Part shown: positions 1 through 6,596 of the stretch, one piece after another
How the letters are laid out: each line of letters starts with the position of its first letter
How positions within the stretch are numbered: position 1 is the stretch's first letter
DNA from: an uncultured Collinsella sp.
GTDB taxonomy: Bacteria > Actinomycetota > Coriobacteriia > Coriobacteriales > Coriobacteriaceae
NCBI GenBank assembly: GCA_900766165.1
Contig: CAAFUK010000019.1
Location: forward strand, 1-24,871
Reading direction: 5' to 3'
DNA length: 24,871 nucleotides
Made by a program: the position numbers and the translations under genes
Notes under the pieces: generated by a model
The model's database searches: none
Told to the model about the DNA's origin: nothing
What the model saw: the letters and a program-made list of their open reading frames with translations, nothing else

Positions 1-339
1 ATGGTCCGCCATGCCGTGGACGCCGCCGACTTGCTGGCCGAGCAGGGCATCTCGGCAACGGTGCTCGACATGTACTGTGTGAAGCCGCTCGACGCCGAGG
101 CCGTGATTGAGGCCGCCGGGGCCACGCGCGCCGTCGTGACCGTCGAGGAGCACAGCCCCTTCGGTGGCCTGGGTTCCATGGTCGCGCAGGTCGTGGGCGA
201 GCATTGCCCGCGTCCGGTCAAGTGCCTGAGCCTGCCCGACGCGCCGGTCATTACCGGCACCTCGCCCGAGGTCTTCGCGCACTACGGCCTCACCGGCGAA
301 GGAATCGCCAAGACCGTTGCCGAGTTCCTCGGCAACTAG
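1..339 (+). CDS. Transketolase C-terminal subunit, 3' part (5' end outside window)
   Basis: This is the last 112 codons of a transketolase C-terminal subunit, entering the window in frame 1. The visible part is the C-terminal regulatory fold: a helix with residues VDAADLLAEQGISATVLD, then MYCVKPLDAEAV, then TVEEHSPFGGLGSMVAQVV, a pattern shared by transketolase, DXS and the E1-beta family. The ATG at base 1 is probably an internal methionine, because the protein should begin about 190-200 residues upstream. Transketolase moves two-carbon ketol units between sugar phosphates in the cytoplasm. Anaerobes often split the enzyme into an N-terminal ThDP-binding subunit and a C-terminal subunit, and the short C-terminal form is inferred here. 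A full-length transketolase cannot be excluded from this end alone. The next gene is an FGGY kinase, which fits a pentose or polyol pathway. The stop codon is TAG at 337-339. Confidence 0.85.
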   Translation: MVRHAVDAADLLAEQGISATVLDMYCVKPLDAEAVIEAAGATRAVVTVEEHSPFGGLGSMVAQVVGEHCPRPVKCLSLPDAPVITGTSPEVFAHYGLTGEGIAKTVAEFLGN

Positions 340-361
340 TAGACACAGACGCTGCGCGGCC

Positions 362-450
362 GCCAAGCACCGCACCTTGCCGTTCAAACCGTCGCTTGCG
401 TACACAAAGTACGCGGCGCTCCTCTTTCACGGCAATCTGCGGCACTTGGC
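362..450. repeat. 89-bp imperfect palindrome (REP-like), copy 1
   Basis: The 171-bp gap between the transketolase and kinase genes is filled by a long imperfect palindrome. The outer arms begin GCCAAG (362-367) and end CTTGGC (445-450). They continue as CCGCA...TGCCGT on the left against ACGGCA...TGCGG on the right. The centre, 391-422, has GCGTAC and GTACGC around a short AT-rich spacer. A second copy at 8034-8119 shares the central 32 bases with three differences. There is no T-run, so it is not a standard terminator. It is best read as a repetitive extragenic palindrome. Confidence 0.7.
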
Positions 451-510
451 GGTCGCTCGCTCCTTGTCCGCCAGGCTGTCTTTGATTTGGCGGAAGGAAT
501 GGGAGAGTAC

Positions 511-1998
511 ATGAGCAAATACATCATCGGAATCGATCAATCCACGCAGGGCACGAAGGCGCTGCTGGTGGACGAGGGCGGCCATCTGATTCATCGTGCC
601 GACCGCTCGCATCGCCAGATTGTCAATGATGCCGGCTGGGTGAGCCATGATCCGGTCGAGATCGCCGCCAACGTGTTGGCCGTGGCGCGTGCCGTGGTGG
701 AGGAGACCGGGGTCAATCCGGCCGACATTGCTGGTATTGGCATCTCCAACCAGCGCGAGACCACCGTTGCCTGGAACCGCACGACGGGCGAGCCGCTGTG
801 CGACGCCGTGGTGTGGCAGTGTGCCCGCGCCCGCGAGCTGTGTGACGAGCTTGCGGCGCGCGAAGGCGTGGCAGAGCTGGTGCGTGACACAACGGGCCTG
901 GTGCTCTCGCCCTACTATCCGGCGGGCAAGATGGCTTGGATTCTCGCGAACGTTCCGGCGGCTGCCGAGGCCGCGGCGTCGGGTGAGCTTTGCCTTGGCA
1001 CGATTGACGCCTGGGTGGTCTGGACGCTCACGGGCGGCGCCGAGTTCCGCTGCGACTGGTCCAACGCCAGCCGTACGCAGCTCTTTGACCTGCGCCGCGG
1101 CTGCTGGAGCGAGCCGGTGTGCGAGGCCTTTGGCATCGACACTGCCTGCCTGCCGCAGGTGACCGATTCCGACGGCCTGTTCGGTACAACGGACCTGGGC
1201 GGCTTTTTGCCGGCGCCCGTGCCTGTGCACGGCGTGCTCGGCGACAGCCATGCGGCCTTGTTTGCACAGGGCTGCCACAGCCGCGGCATGGCCAAGGCGA
1301 CGTATGGCACCGGCAGTTCGGTCATGATGAACGTCGGCGACGAGTTCGTCGCCAGCTCGCACGGGCTTTCGAGCTCACTTGCGTGGCGCATGGACGGCGT
1401 GACCGAGTACGTGCTCGAGGGCAACGTGAGCTACGCCGGCGCCGTCAAGACGTGGCTGCGCGACGACCTGGAGCTCATCAATAACCCCGAAGAGGTCACC
1501 GACCTGTGCTATGCCGCCAACCCGGCGAGCCATGTTTACTTTGTGCCGGCGTTTACCGGCCTGGGTGCGCCGCACTGGGCAAGTGATGCCGAGGGATGCG
1601 TTTTTGGTATGACACGCACCACGGGCCGCGCGGAGTTCGTAAAGGCTGCCGACGAGTCGATCGCCTATCAGATTTTTGACGTCATTGATGCGATGGTCGA
1701 GGATTCGGGCGCGGCGCTTGCCGAGCTTCGTGTTGACGGCGGCCCCACGCGCGACGCGTACCTGATGCAGTTTGAGAGCGATTTGGTCGGCTCGCCCATC
1801 CGCATTGCGAGCAACGACGAGATGAGCGGTCTGGGCGCGGCTTGGGCCTGCGGTATCGCGCTGGGCATGTATACGCGCGATGTCGTCGACGTCTACGGCG
1901 CCCGTGGCATCGTGGAGCCGTCGATGCCCGCTGACGAGCGAGCCAAAAAGATCGCCGGCTGGCGCCATGCCGTCGAGGCGACGATTGCGTACGAGTGA
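511..1998 (+). CDS. FGGY-family carbohydrate kinase, glycerol kinase-like
   Basis: The 495-residue protein has the normal length for glycerol kinase and would phosphorylate a polyol or sugar with ATP in the cytoplasm. The N-terminal FGGY phosphate loop is IGIDQSTQGTKALL (residues 6-19). The C-terminal domain carries FVPAFTGLGAPHW and DGGPTRDAYLMQ. Residues that bind glycerol in the E. coli enzyme are kept at nearly the same numbers: R82 and E83 in ISNQRETT, W102, Y135 in SPYYPAGK and D245 in GDSHAAL. Two pocket positions differ: the Gln after that Asp is Ser246, and the usual WQDRRT/WQCRRT motif reads WQCARA. The substrate may therefore be glycerol or another short polyol. The start at 511 is chosen because GGGAGAG lies just upstream at 501-507. 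An alternative ATG at 499 sits directly against GAAGGA, which is too close. Confidence 0.85.
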   Translation: MSKYIIGIDQSTQGTKALLVDEGGHLIHRADRSHRQIVNDAGWVSHDPVEIAANVLAVARAVVEETGVNPADIAGIGISNQRETTVAWNRTTGEPLCDAVVWQCARARELCDELAAREGVAELVRDTTGLVLSPYYPAGKMAWILANVPAAAEAAASGELCLGTIDAWVVWTLTGGAEFRCDWSNASRTQLFDLRRGCWSEPVCEAFGIDTACLPQVTDSDGLFGTTDLGGFLPAPVPVHGVLGDSHAALFAQGCHSRGMAKATYGTGSSVMMNVGDEFVASSHGLSSSLAWRMDGVTEYVLEGNVSYAGAVKTWLRDDLELINNPEEVTDLCYAANPASHVYFVPAFTGLGAPHWASDAEGCVFGMTRTTGRAEFVKAADESIAYQIFDVIDAMVEDSGAALAELRVDGGPTRDAYLMQFESDLVGSPIRIASNDEMSGLGAAWACGIALGMYTRDVVDVYGARGIVEPSMPADERAKKIAGWRHAVEATIAYE

Positions 1999-2091
1999 CG
2001 CCTTGGGGCGATGTTACGGAGCGCTATTCGTGCCGATAGGTGAAGATGCGAACGAGAGAGTGATGTGATGCGGTAGAGTCCAACGCGTCGA

Positions 2092-2448
2092 ATGATGGTC
2101 TACGTATGTGGGATTCTATTCCTGAGCTGCGGCGTTGTAATGAATGCACGCACAGCGCTCGGCGTGACGCTGGGCGTCTCTGCGCGGCTCGTCCCCGTGG
2201 CGCCCGACGGCATGGTGCAGACGCTCTCCCAGGTGTTTCACTGTGAATTTGGTAAGGCGAAGTATTTCTTTGACGGGAGCTGTGTGGGCATCTCACTGGT
2301 CTACGGGCTTGTGCGTACGGGTGCTGCGGTGGGCATCGGTATCGGCACCGTAGCCGCCGCGCTCCTGGCGGGCGGTATCTGCACGTTTTGGGGTCGTCTG
2401 CTCAACCGCAGGCTCATGGCCTTTATGGAAGAGCCTGCGAGCATGTAG
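2092..2448 (+). pseudogene. YczE/YitT-type membrane protein remnant (C-terminal half)
   Basis: The 118-residue frame matches the second half of YczE/YyaS/YitT-type membrane proteins, which are usually about 210 residues. Visible elements are a membrane helix (GILFLSCGVVMNARTALGV), the motif region VPVAPDGMVQTLSQVF, the FGKAKYFFD segment, a second hydrophobic stretch and the near-terminal GIGIGTVAAALLAGG. No N-terminal half exists upstream: the preceding 93 bases after the kinase stop show neither a reading frame of this type nor a good ribosome site. It is therefore probably a 5'-truncated remnant. A short expressed protein starting at 2092 or 2095 is possible but less likely. The function of the family is unsettled. 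Confidence 0.55.
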
Positions 2449-2474
2449 ACGCATTGAGCGAGAGGGGAGCGGCC

Positions 2475-3413
2475 ATGAGGCAGCTGTTTGGAATTGATAT
2501 CGGCGGAACGAGCGTCAAATGGGCGATTGTGAATGAGAACTACGAGTTTGGTGACCGTGGTTCGATTCCGACGGCGTTCGTCTCGGCCGATCAGCTGGTC
2601 GACGCGCTCGCGGCACTCGTAGGGCCGTATCGCGGACAGGTTGTAGGCGTGGGCATCTCGGCCCCAGGTGGCATCTTCGGTTACGAGGTCGATCCAGACG
2701 GGACGATCCATCGCGGTGGTGCGCTGCCGTACATGGACGGGTTTCCGCTTGGCCGAGCGCTGCGCGAACGGCTGGGGCTGCCCGTGACCGTTGTCAACGA
2801 CGGCAAAAGCTGTGCGCTTGGCGAGTACGCTGCCGGCGCGTTGCGCGGCGTGGACGTGGGTTGCGTGGCGGTAATCGGTACGGGTATCGGCGGAGGCATC
2901 GTGGTTGACGGCCGGGTGCTGACAGGTGCGGGCGGCTTCGCGGGCGAGTTCAGCTTCCTGTCCAACAACGTAAGCGAACCGCTTGATCATCGTGATACGT
3001 TCGCGACTTCGAGCGGATGGCACGGCCTGCAGAATCTCGTGGCAGTCGAACTTGGCATTTCGGATGAAGCTGAACTGGAGGCCCTCGATGGCCGACGGAT
3101 CTTCGAGCTACTGGAGCACGGGAGCGCGTCCGAAGTCGCCGCCGTGCAGCGCGGATTGGATGCCTATGCTGAGCTGTTTGATCGTGTGCTTGTGAATCTG
3201 CAGTGCGTCATCGACCCGGCAGTCTTCGCGATTGGTGGTGGCATCAGCTGCCATCCCGCGCTGTTCGAGGCGCTCGACCGTAAGATGGATGACGTCATGG
3301 CGCACTACACTGGTTTTCTGAAAGATATGCCTCGTCCGCACGTGGTCCCGGCGCAGCTGGGTAACGACGCCAATATCTACGGTGCCGTCGCAACTTGTTT
3401 GCAGGTGCTGTAA
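2475..3413 (+). CDS. ROK family sugar kinase without the usual zinc motif
   Basis: This 312-residue cytoplasmic protein is a ROK kinase or ROK-fold sugar-binding protein. The N-terminal phosphate loop is FGIDIGGTSVKWAIV (5-19), followed by GVGISAPGGI, the catalytic-region NDGKSCALGEY (Asp in VVNDGK) and the second phosphate motif VIGTGIGGGIVVDG. The family's usual ExGH and CxCGxxGCxE zinc signature is missing; the matching place reads GAGGFAGEFSFL. This resembles the zinc-free ROK subgroup that includes beta-glucoside kinases. There is no N-terminal helix-turn-helix, so it is an enzyme rather than a repressor. A good ribosome site (GAGGGGAGC, 2462-2470) supports the ATG at 2475. The GH1 phospho-glucosidase in the same window makes a beta-glucoside or glucose substrate plausible, but the substrate is not determined. 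Confidence 0.85.
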   Translation: MRQLFGIDIGGTSVKWAIVNENYEFGDRGSIPTAFVSADQLVDALAALVGPYRGQVVGVGISAPGGIFGYEVDPDGTIHRGGALPYMDGFPLGRALRERLGLPVTVVNDGKSCALGEYAAGALRGVDVGCVAVIGTGIGGGIVVDGRVLTGAGGFAGEFSFLSNNVSEPLDHRDTFATSSGWHGLQNLVAVELGISDEAELEALDGRRIFELLEHGSASEVAAVQRGLDAYAELFDRVLVNLQCVIDPAVFAIGGGISCHPALFEALDRKMDDVMAHYTGFLKDMPRPHVVPAQLGNDANIYGAVATCLQVL

Positions 3414-3569
3414 GTGCAGGCCATCTATTGGTCTGGTGGCGATTACAGTCGCTGCCGGGTTTTTGGCTGTTGAGCTGCTCGCACGCTCTGCATTGCGGAC
3501 GACGCAGCATCAATAGGTGAGGGGTCAGAAAACTAGATGCTGAACGGTCGGTATTATCGGCTGCGCGGC
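3414..3569 (+). other. Intergenic stretch with a possible 26-residue membrane peptide
   Basis: Between the ROK gene and the next terminator there is no normal gene. A short frame from GTG 3436 to TAG 3516 encodes a hydrophobic peptide containing AITVAAGFLAVELLA. It has no convincing ribosome site and may be the tail of a lost membrane gene. Nothing else is recognised here. Confidence 0.2.
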
Positions 3570-3608
3570 GCCCCGTCCCAAAGTAGTCATTTGGGACGGG
3601 GCTTTTTT
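3570..3608 (+). terminator. Intrinsic terminator
   Basis: A perfect 13-bp stem (GCCCCGTCCCAAA 3570-3582 with TTTGGGACGGGGC 3590-3602) has a 7-nt loop and is followed by six T residues. It terminates the ROK transcript before luxS. A partial second copy of one arm, CCCTGTCCCAAA, recurs just downstream at about 3651-3662. Confidence 0.9.
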
Positions 3609-3611
3609 GAC

Positions 3612-3620
3612 TGCTATCAT
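3612..3620 (+). promoter_or_regulatory. Possible extended -10 promoter for luxS
   Basis: TGCTATCAT has the form TG-N-TATCAT, an extended -10 element with five of six bases matching TATAAT. It lies just after the terminator T-run and about 65 bases before luxS. No good -35 hexamer is present, so this is only a candidate. Confidence 0.35.
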
Positions 3621-3684
3621 GGGTGGGATTGTTGCGACCAGCTAAAAGAGCCCTGTCCCAAATTGACTACCGAGAGGATCTGCC

Positions 3685-4173
3685 ATGGAGCGCATCGCGA
3701 GTTTTTCCGTTGACCATCTGCTGCTTGAGCCCGGCGTGTATGTGAGCCGCGTCGACCGCGATCCGGCGACCGGTGCCGCCGTCACCACCTTTGACCTGCG
3801 CTTGACCACGCCCAACAAAGAACCGGTTATGAACACGGCCGAGTGCCACACCATCGAGCATCTGGGCGCGACGTTCCTTCGCAACCATGCCGAGTGGTCG
3901 AGCCGTATTGTCTACTTTGGCCCTATGGGCTGCCGCACGGGCTTTTACCTGGTTGTGTTTGGCGAGGTGACGAGTGAGGAGATCTTGCCGCTCGTGCGCG
4001 AGTTGTTCGAGTTTGTTGCTGGCTTCGAGGGCGATGTCCCCGGTGCCGCTCCCGAAGAGTGCGGTAACTACCTGGACCAGAATCTCCCTATGGCAAATTG
4101 GCTCGCGCGTCGCTATCTCGACCGCGATCTGATCGATATCGATGAGGCACACCTGCACTATCAGCAGGCGTAA
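3685..4173 (+). CDS. luxS: S-ribosylhomocysteine lyase
   Basis: This 162-residue cytoplasmic enzyme cleaves S-ribosylhomocysteine to homocysteine and DPD, the precursor of autoinducer-2, in the activated methyl cycle. All signature residues are visible. The metal ligands are H55 and H59 in HTIEHLGAT, with C126 in EECGNY. E58 in the same HTIEH motif is the catalytic acid-base and C83 lies in GCRTGFY. The length is normal for LuxS. The gene is monocistronic, with an intrinsic terminator before it (3570-3608) and another after it (4203-4233). The ATG at 3685 follows a GAGAGGA ribosome site at about 3671-3677. Confidence 0.97.
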   Translation: MERIASFSVDHLLLEPGVYVSRVDRDPATGAAVTTFDLRLTTPNKEPVMNTAECHTIEHLGATFLRNHAEWSSRIVYFGPMGCRTGFYLVVFGEVTSEEILPLVRELFEFVAGFEGDVPGAAPEECGNYLDQNLPMANWLARRYLDRDLIDIDEAHLHYQQA

Positions 4174-4202
4174 AGGTTTCGTCGCTCAAAATGAGTTCAC
4201 TG

Positions 4203-4233
4203 GGCGCCTTCGCTTATGCGGGGGTGCCTTTTT
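4203..4233 (+). terminator. Intrinsic terminator after luxS
   Basis: An 11-bp stem with some G-U pairs (GGCGCCTTCGC 4203-4213 with GCGGGGGTGCC 4218-4228) closes a TTAT loop and is followed by five T residues. It lies 29 bases after the luxS stop. Confidence 0.85.
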
Positions 4234-4254
4234 GTTGAGCGGACATGGCGGACG

Positions 4255-4283
4255 TTTAAAACCGCGCGTGATTGTTCTAGAAT
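4255..4283 (+). promoter_or_regulatory. Promoter candidate for the DUF4867 gene
   Basis: TTTAAA at 4255-4260 and TAGAAT at 4278-4283 are separated by exactly 17 bases. The -10 matches consensus at five of six positions and the -35 at four of six. The predicted transcription start, near 4290, lies inside the inverted repeat that precedes the gene. Confidence 0.5.
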
Positions 4284-4308
4284 GTTCGTAATATCACACA
4301 AACGAACA
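4283..4308 (+). promoter_or_regulatory. Inverted repeat at the transcript start and RBS
   Basis: TGTTCGT (4283-4289) and ACGAACA (4302-4308) form a perfect 7-bp inverted repeat with a 12-base spacer. The right arm touches the AGGAG ribosome site at 4308-4312, and GAACA recurs at 4314-4318 next to the start codon. It could be a repressor operator covering the start of transcription, or a hairpin that affects ribosome access. Confidence 0.45.
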
Positions 4309-4317
4309 GGAGCGAAC

Positions 4318-4962
4318 ATGCATATCTACTCTGTTACCGACCCCGAATTCAAACCCTATGGCCGCGTGTGGGATGACGTCCCGTCCAGCCTGACCGCCCC
4401 GCTCGTCGAGGCGCTCTCCGCAACGCCCATCCCCGAGGGCAGCAAGTACGTGGCCTCCGCGCCTGAGCTGGAGCAGGTCGAGGGCGCCGATGCGCTCGGC
4501 CTGCTCATGTATGGCGGCCGTCCGTTCCAGCTGGGCTGGTGCAACGGCCACAACACGAAGCTCAACTGCTTGGAGTATCACCGCGCGAGCGAGTTCAACC
4601 TGGGCGCCCGCGACTTTATCCTGCTGCTGGCCAAGCGCGAGCAGATCGTCGACGGCAAGCTCGACACCGCTCAAGTCAAGGCCTTCCGCGCGCCGGCCGG
4701 TGTGCTCGTCGAGGTCTACGCCACGACGCTCCACTACACGCCGTGCATGGTCGACGACGGCGGCTTCCAGGTGATGGTCGCGCTGCCTGCCGGTACCAAC
4801 GGCCCGCGCCCCGAGGCTGCAACCGATATGCCCGCCGCCGGCGATAGCTACTGCTACTGGAAGGCCGACAAGTGGGTCCTCTGCCACGCCGACAGCCCCA
4901 AGGCGGCCGAGGGCGGCTACGTAGGCCTCACCGGCAAGAACCTCGACATCACCTGCGACTAG
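4318..4962 (+). CDS. DUF4867 family protein
   Basis: This 214-residue soluble protein begins MHIYSVTDPEFKPYGRV and looks like the DUF4867 family, small cytoplasmic proteins with a cupin-like beta-rich profile. Visible features are LGLLMYGGRPFQLGWCNGHN, a conserved-looking NCLEYHRASEFN segment with His and Glu that could bind a metal, and VLVEVYATTLHYTPC. No signal peptide or membrane helix is present. The family is found in Firmicutes and Coriobacteriia and has no established function; a role in sugar metabolism is a guess from such cupin-like folds. The ATG at 4318 is chosen because AGGAG lies five bases upstream. The gene stands alone, with a terminator before it and a convergent gene after it. 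Confidence 0.75.
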   Translation: MHIYSVTDPEFKPYGRVWDDVPSSLTAPLVEALSATPIPEGSKYVASAPELEQVEGADALGLLMYGGRPFQLGWCNGHNTKLNCLEYHRASEFNLGARDFILLLAKREQIVDGKLDTAQVKAFRAPAGVLVEVYATTLHYTPCMVDDGGFQVMVALPAGTNGPRPEAATDMPAAGDSYCYWKADKWVLCHADSPKAAEGGYVGLTGKNLDITCD

Positions 4963-4975
4963 GGTATTGTCTCGT

Positions 4976-5018
4976 TCTGTAACATCTAGCAGGCTAAATC
5001 GTCTCTACCTGTTACAGA
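4976..5018. repeat. Inverted repeat in the convergent intergenic region
   Basis: TCTGTAACA (4976-4984) and TGTTACAGA (5010-5018) are perfect 9-bp arms. A second pair, CTAAATC (4994-5000) and GATTTAG (5017-5023), overlaps it, so two alternative hairpins are possible. Confidence 0.5.
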
Positions 5019-5035
5019 TTTAGACGAACCGGTTC

Positions 5036-5074
5036 AAACCACCACAAAGGTGCCTGTCCCCTTTGCGGTGGTTT
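5036..5074. terminator. Bidirectional terminator-like hairpin
   Basis: AAACCACCACAAAGG (5036-5050) pairs with CCTTTGCGGTGGTTT (5060-5074) with a single mismatch and a 9-nt loop. It lies between the convergent DUF4867 and ATPase genes. The arms end in A-rich and T-rich triplets, so it could stop transcription from both sides. Confidence 0.65.
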
Positions 5075-5082
5075 GTCTGCAG

Positions 5083-6189
5083 TTACAGCTGACTTCGCAG
5101 GTAGTCAGCCATATAAGGAACAGCGAAACGCACATACCCGCGGCGGGCCTGTTCGATCACGCCGGCGTCGATAAGGCGCCGGCGATACTTTTGTGCGTAG
5201 TCGGGTGTGACCGACATGCGCTCGGCTACATCAGAAATGCGCGACACGGTGTCTTCGTCATCCGCCATTGCGGCAAGAAACGCAATGTCTTGGTCCGAGA
5301 GCGCGGCGAGCGTCGTCTCGCACACATCGTTTTCGAAATCGACCTTTGACGCCCCAATGGCTCCGTCGACTAGCTCTTGTGTTACGCGTTCTCCTGCCTG
5401 GCAACGATTGGCGATGTTATAGCCGATGAGTTGCAGCATATAGGGCGAGCCTTGGGTTGCGCGAGCGGCACGGAGGCGAAGATCGCTTGGAATATCAAGG
5501 CCGAGCTCATCGAAAGCCCGCTGGTAATAGGTATCGACATCTCCGACCGAAAGTGGCTCGAGCGTGACCTTTCGAGCGCGGTTGAGAAATGTCAGCACAC
5601 GGTCATTGAGTGTTGCGCAGACGGCTCCCGGAAGGCCCGCCATGACGAGCGCGACGTTGAGTCGTTCGCCGACCAGCTCTTGATAGGCGGTGACGAGCTG
5701 TCTGATCTCGGGTGAATTTGCTTGGAGCTCGTCGATGAGGATGAGGATGCCGTGCCCCTGCTCGGTCAGTTTGCGCGCGAGCTGCGTGAGCTTGAACTGA
5801 AAGCTCTTGGTCTCCTGCACGTCTCGTGTGAACTCGAGGCCTGCCGAGAGCCCGAAAACACTTAGGCTGCCGCTCGCGAGTTTGGGAAGGCGGCGTTTGT
5901 TGACGTAAGGTTTGCCTGCTTCTTGGATTTTCTCGACAATGCGCTCGAGCATATCCTCGGAGGCTACGGTAGGCGTGGCGACAACAAAGCCGAGCTTGCG
6001 TGCGCGGTCGGCAAGTTCCCACAGAAGAACTGTCTTGCCGCTGCCTCGCTGTCCAAGCATGAGCATGGCTCGGTCGCGATTGCCCGGTTCCTGCTCAAGG
6101 CCGGATATGAATGTCGAAATTACAGTTTCGCGCCCGACGAGATAGGATGGGCGATTTCCAAATGAGGGGGAGAAGATGGTTTCAGTCAT
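5083..6189 (-). CDS. AAA-type ATP-binding protein with winged-helix-like tail
   Basis: The 368-residue cytoplasmic protein has a Walker A motif GQRGSGKT (46-53) and a Walker B motif ILILIDE (148-154) in an AAA/STAND-like core. It then has a sensor-type segment (NVALVMAGLPGAV), a helical lid (ATQGSPYMLQLIGYNIANRC) and a C-terminal part resembling a winged helix (DVAERMSVTPDYAQKYRRRLIDAG, then IEQARRGYVRFAVPYM). The layout resembles Orc1/Cdc6-like and archaeal-type ATPases, a family of stand-alone P-loop proteins common in actinobacteria and of unknown role. Signal sensing, DNA binding or defence are possible but unproven. The ATG at 6189 is preceded by AAAGGAGA, and the upstream region holds an 18-bp tandem repeat. 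It has no operon partner. Confidence 0.8.
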   Translation of the reverse strand: MTETIFSPSFGNRPSYLVGRETVISTFISGLEQEPGNRDRAMLMLGQRGSGKTVLLWELADRARKLGFVVATPTVASEDMLERIVEKIQEAGKPYVNKRRLPKLASGSLSVFGLSAGLEFTRDVQETKSFQFKLTQLARKLTEQGHGILILIDELQANSPEIRQLVTAYQELVGERLNVALVMAGLPGAVCATLNDRVLTFLNRARKVTLEPLSVGDVDTYYQRAFDELGLDIPSDLRLRAARATQGSPYMLQLIGYNIANRCQAGERVTQELVDGAIGASKVDFENDVCETTLAALSDQDIAFLAAMADDEDTVSRISDVAERMSVTPDYAQKYRRRLIDAGVIEQARRGYVRFAVPYMADYLRSQL

Positions 6190-6197
6190 AAGTCTCC

Positions 6198-6234
6198 TTT
6201 CCTTTCTTTCCTATTTTTTCCTTTCTTTCCTATT
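6198..6234. repeat. Tandem 18-bp repeat upstream of the ATPase gene
   Basis: TTTCCTTTCTTTCCTATT occurs at 6198-6215 and again at 6217-6234, a perfect duplication with a 19-base period. On the minus strand it is the purine-rich unit containing GGAAAGAAAGGAAA, directly next to the ATPase ribosome site. It overlaps the predicted promoter. Confidence 0.85.
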
Positions 6235-6241
6235 CAGTCAA
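6213..6241 (-). promoter_or_regulatory. Promoter candidate for the ATPase gene
   Basis: On the minus strand TTGACT (6241-6236) is followed, after a 17-base spacer, by AAAAAT (6218-6213). The -35 matches five of six consensus bases and the -10 four of six. The spacer and -10 lie inside the tandem repeat, so a change in repeat number would move the promoter relative to the start codon. Confidence 0.45.
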
Positions 6242-6257
6242 ATGGTCTGCCACCCGA

Positions 6258-6291
6258 GGGCGCCTTCGCTGTTGTGGAGGCGCCCTTTTTT
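6258..6291 (+). terminator. Terminator-like hairpin with T-run
   Basis: GGGCGCC (6258-6264) pairs with GGCGCCC (6279-6285), extended inward by three more pairs, and is followed by six T residues on the plus strand. No plus-strand gene lies immediately upstream, because the ATPase is on the minus strand. It may be left from a lost gene or insulate the downstream GH1 gene. Confidence 0.7.
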
Positions 6292-6292
6292 G

Positions 6293-6413
6293 CAAGTGAG
6301 TAGACTTTTTGGCTTAGTCTGACCACGCCGGAACATGCCAGGTAAGCTACCTGCGGTTTTGATGGCGTCAAAGGCGGGTCTGGTTGAGTTTTGCCAAAAA
6401 GTCTACTCACTTG
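6293..6413. repeat. 121-bp hairpin element with 21-bp perfect arms
   Basis: The outer arms are perfect: bases 6293-6313 (starting CAAGTGAGTAG, ending TTTTTGGC) and 6393-6413. Inside, GACC-A-CGCC pairs with GGCGGGTC, and CAGGTA/TACCTG (6340-6354) forms a central palindrome. The whole segment could fold into one long stem. Size and form resemble a MITE or a repetitive extragenic palindrome. No coding frame is credible inside. Confidence 0.75.
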
Positions 6414-6531
6414 ACGTTCGCGGCGTGTGGGCGGGTGCTTTTTCGTGCACGCGAGGTATCAAAAAGTGTCAGGAGCGCACCGTCTGCCGATATGCGGGAG
6501 CGAAAAGAAGTGTCGACCTGCGCCGTTGCCG

Positions 6532-6560
6532 TTGAGCGACGTGCCGTTTATAGAGATACT
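6532..6560 (+). promoter_or_regulatory. Promoter candidate for the GH1 gene
   Basis: TTGAGC (6532-6537) and GATACT (6555-6560) are 17 bases apart, about 36 bases before the start codon. Each hexamer matches consensus at four positions. AAAGGA at 6584-6589 is the ribosome site. Confidence 0.45.
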
Positions 6561-6596
6561 GAGCCTATGACAAACAGCGTGTGAAAGGATCGATGT

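Noticed and set aside
427..1362. 311-codon frame on the minus strand
   Set aside because: It is opposite the FGGY kinase, a frame shadow from GC-rich codon use.
5060..5074. TTGCGGTGG shared with the 63-bp hairpin arms as a third copy
   Set aside because: Only nine bases match and the rest of the arm is absent. It belongs to a different hairpin.
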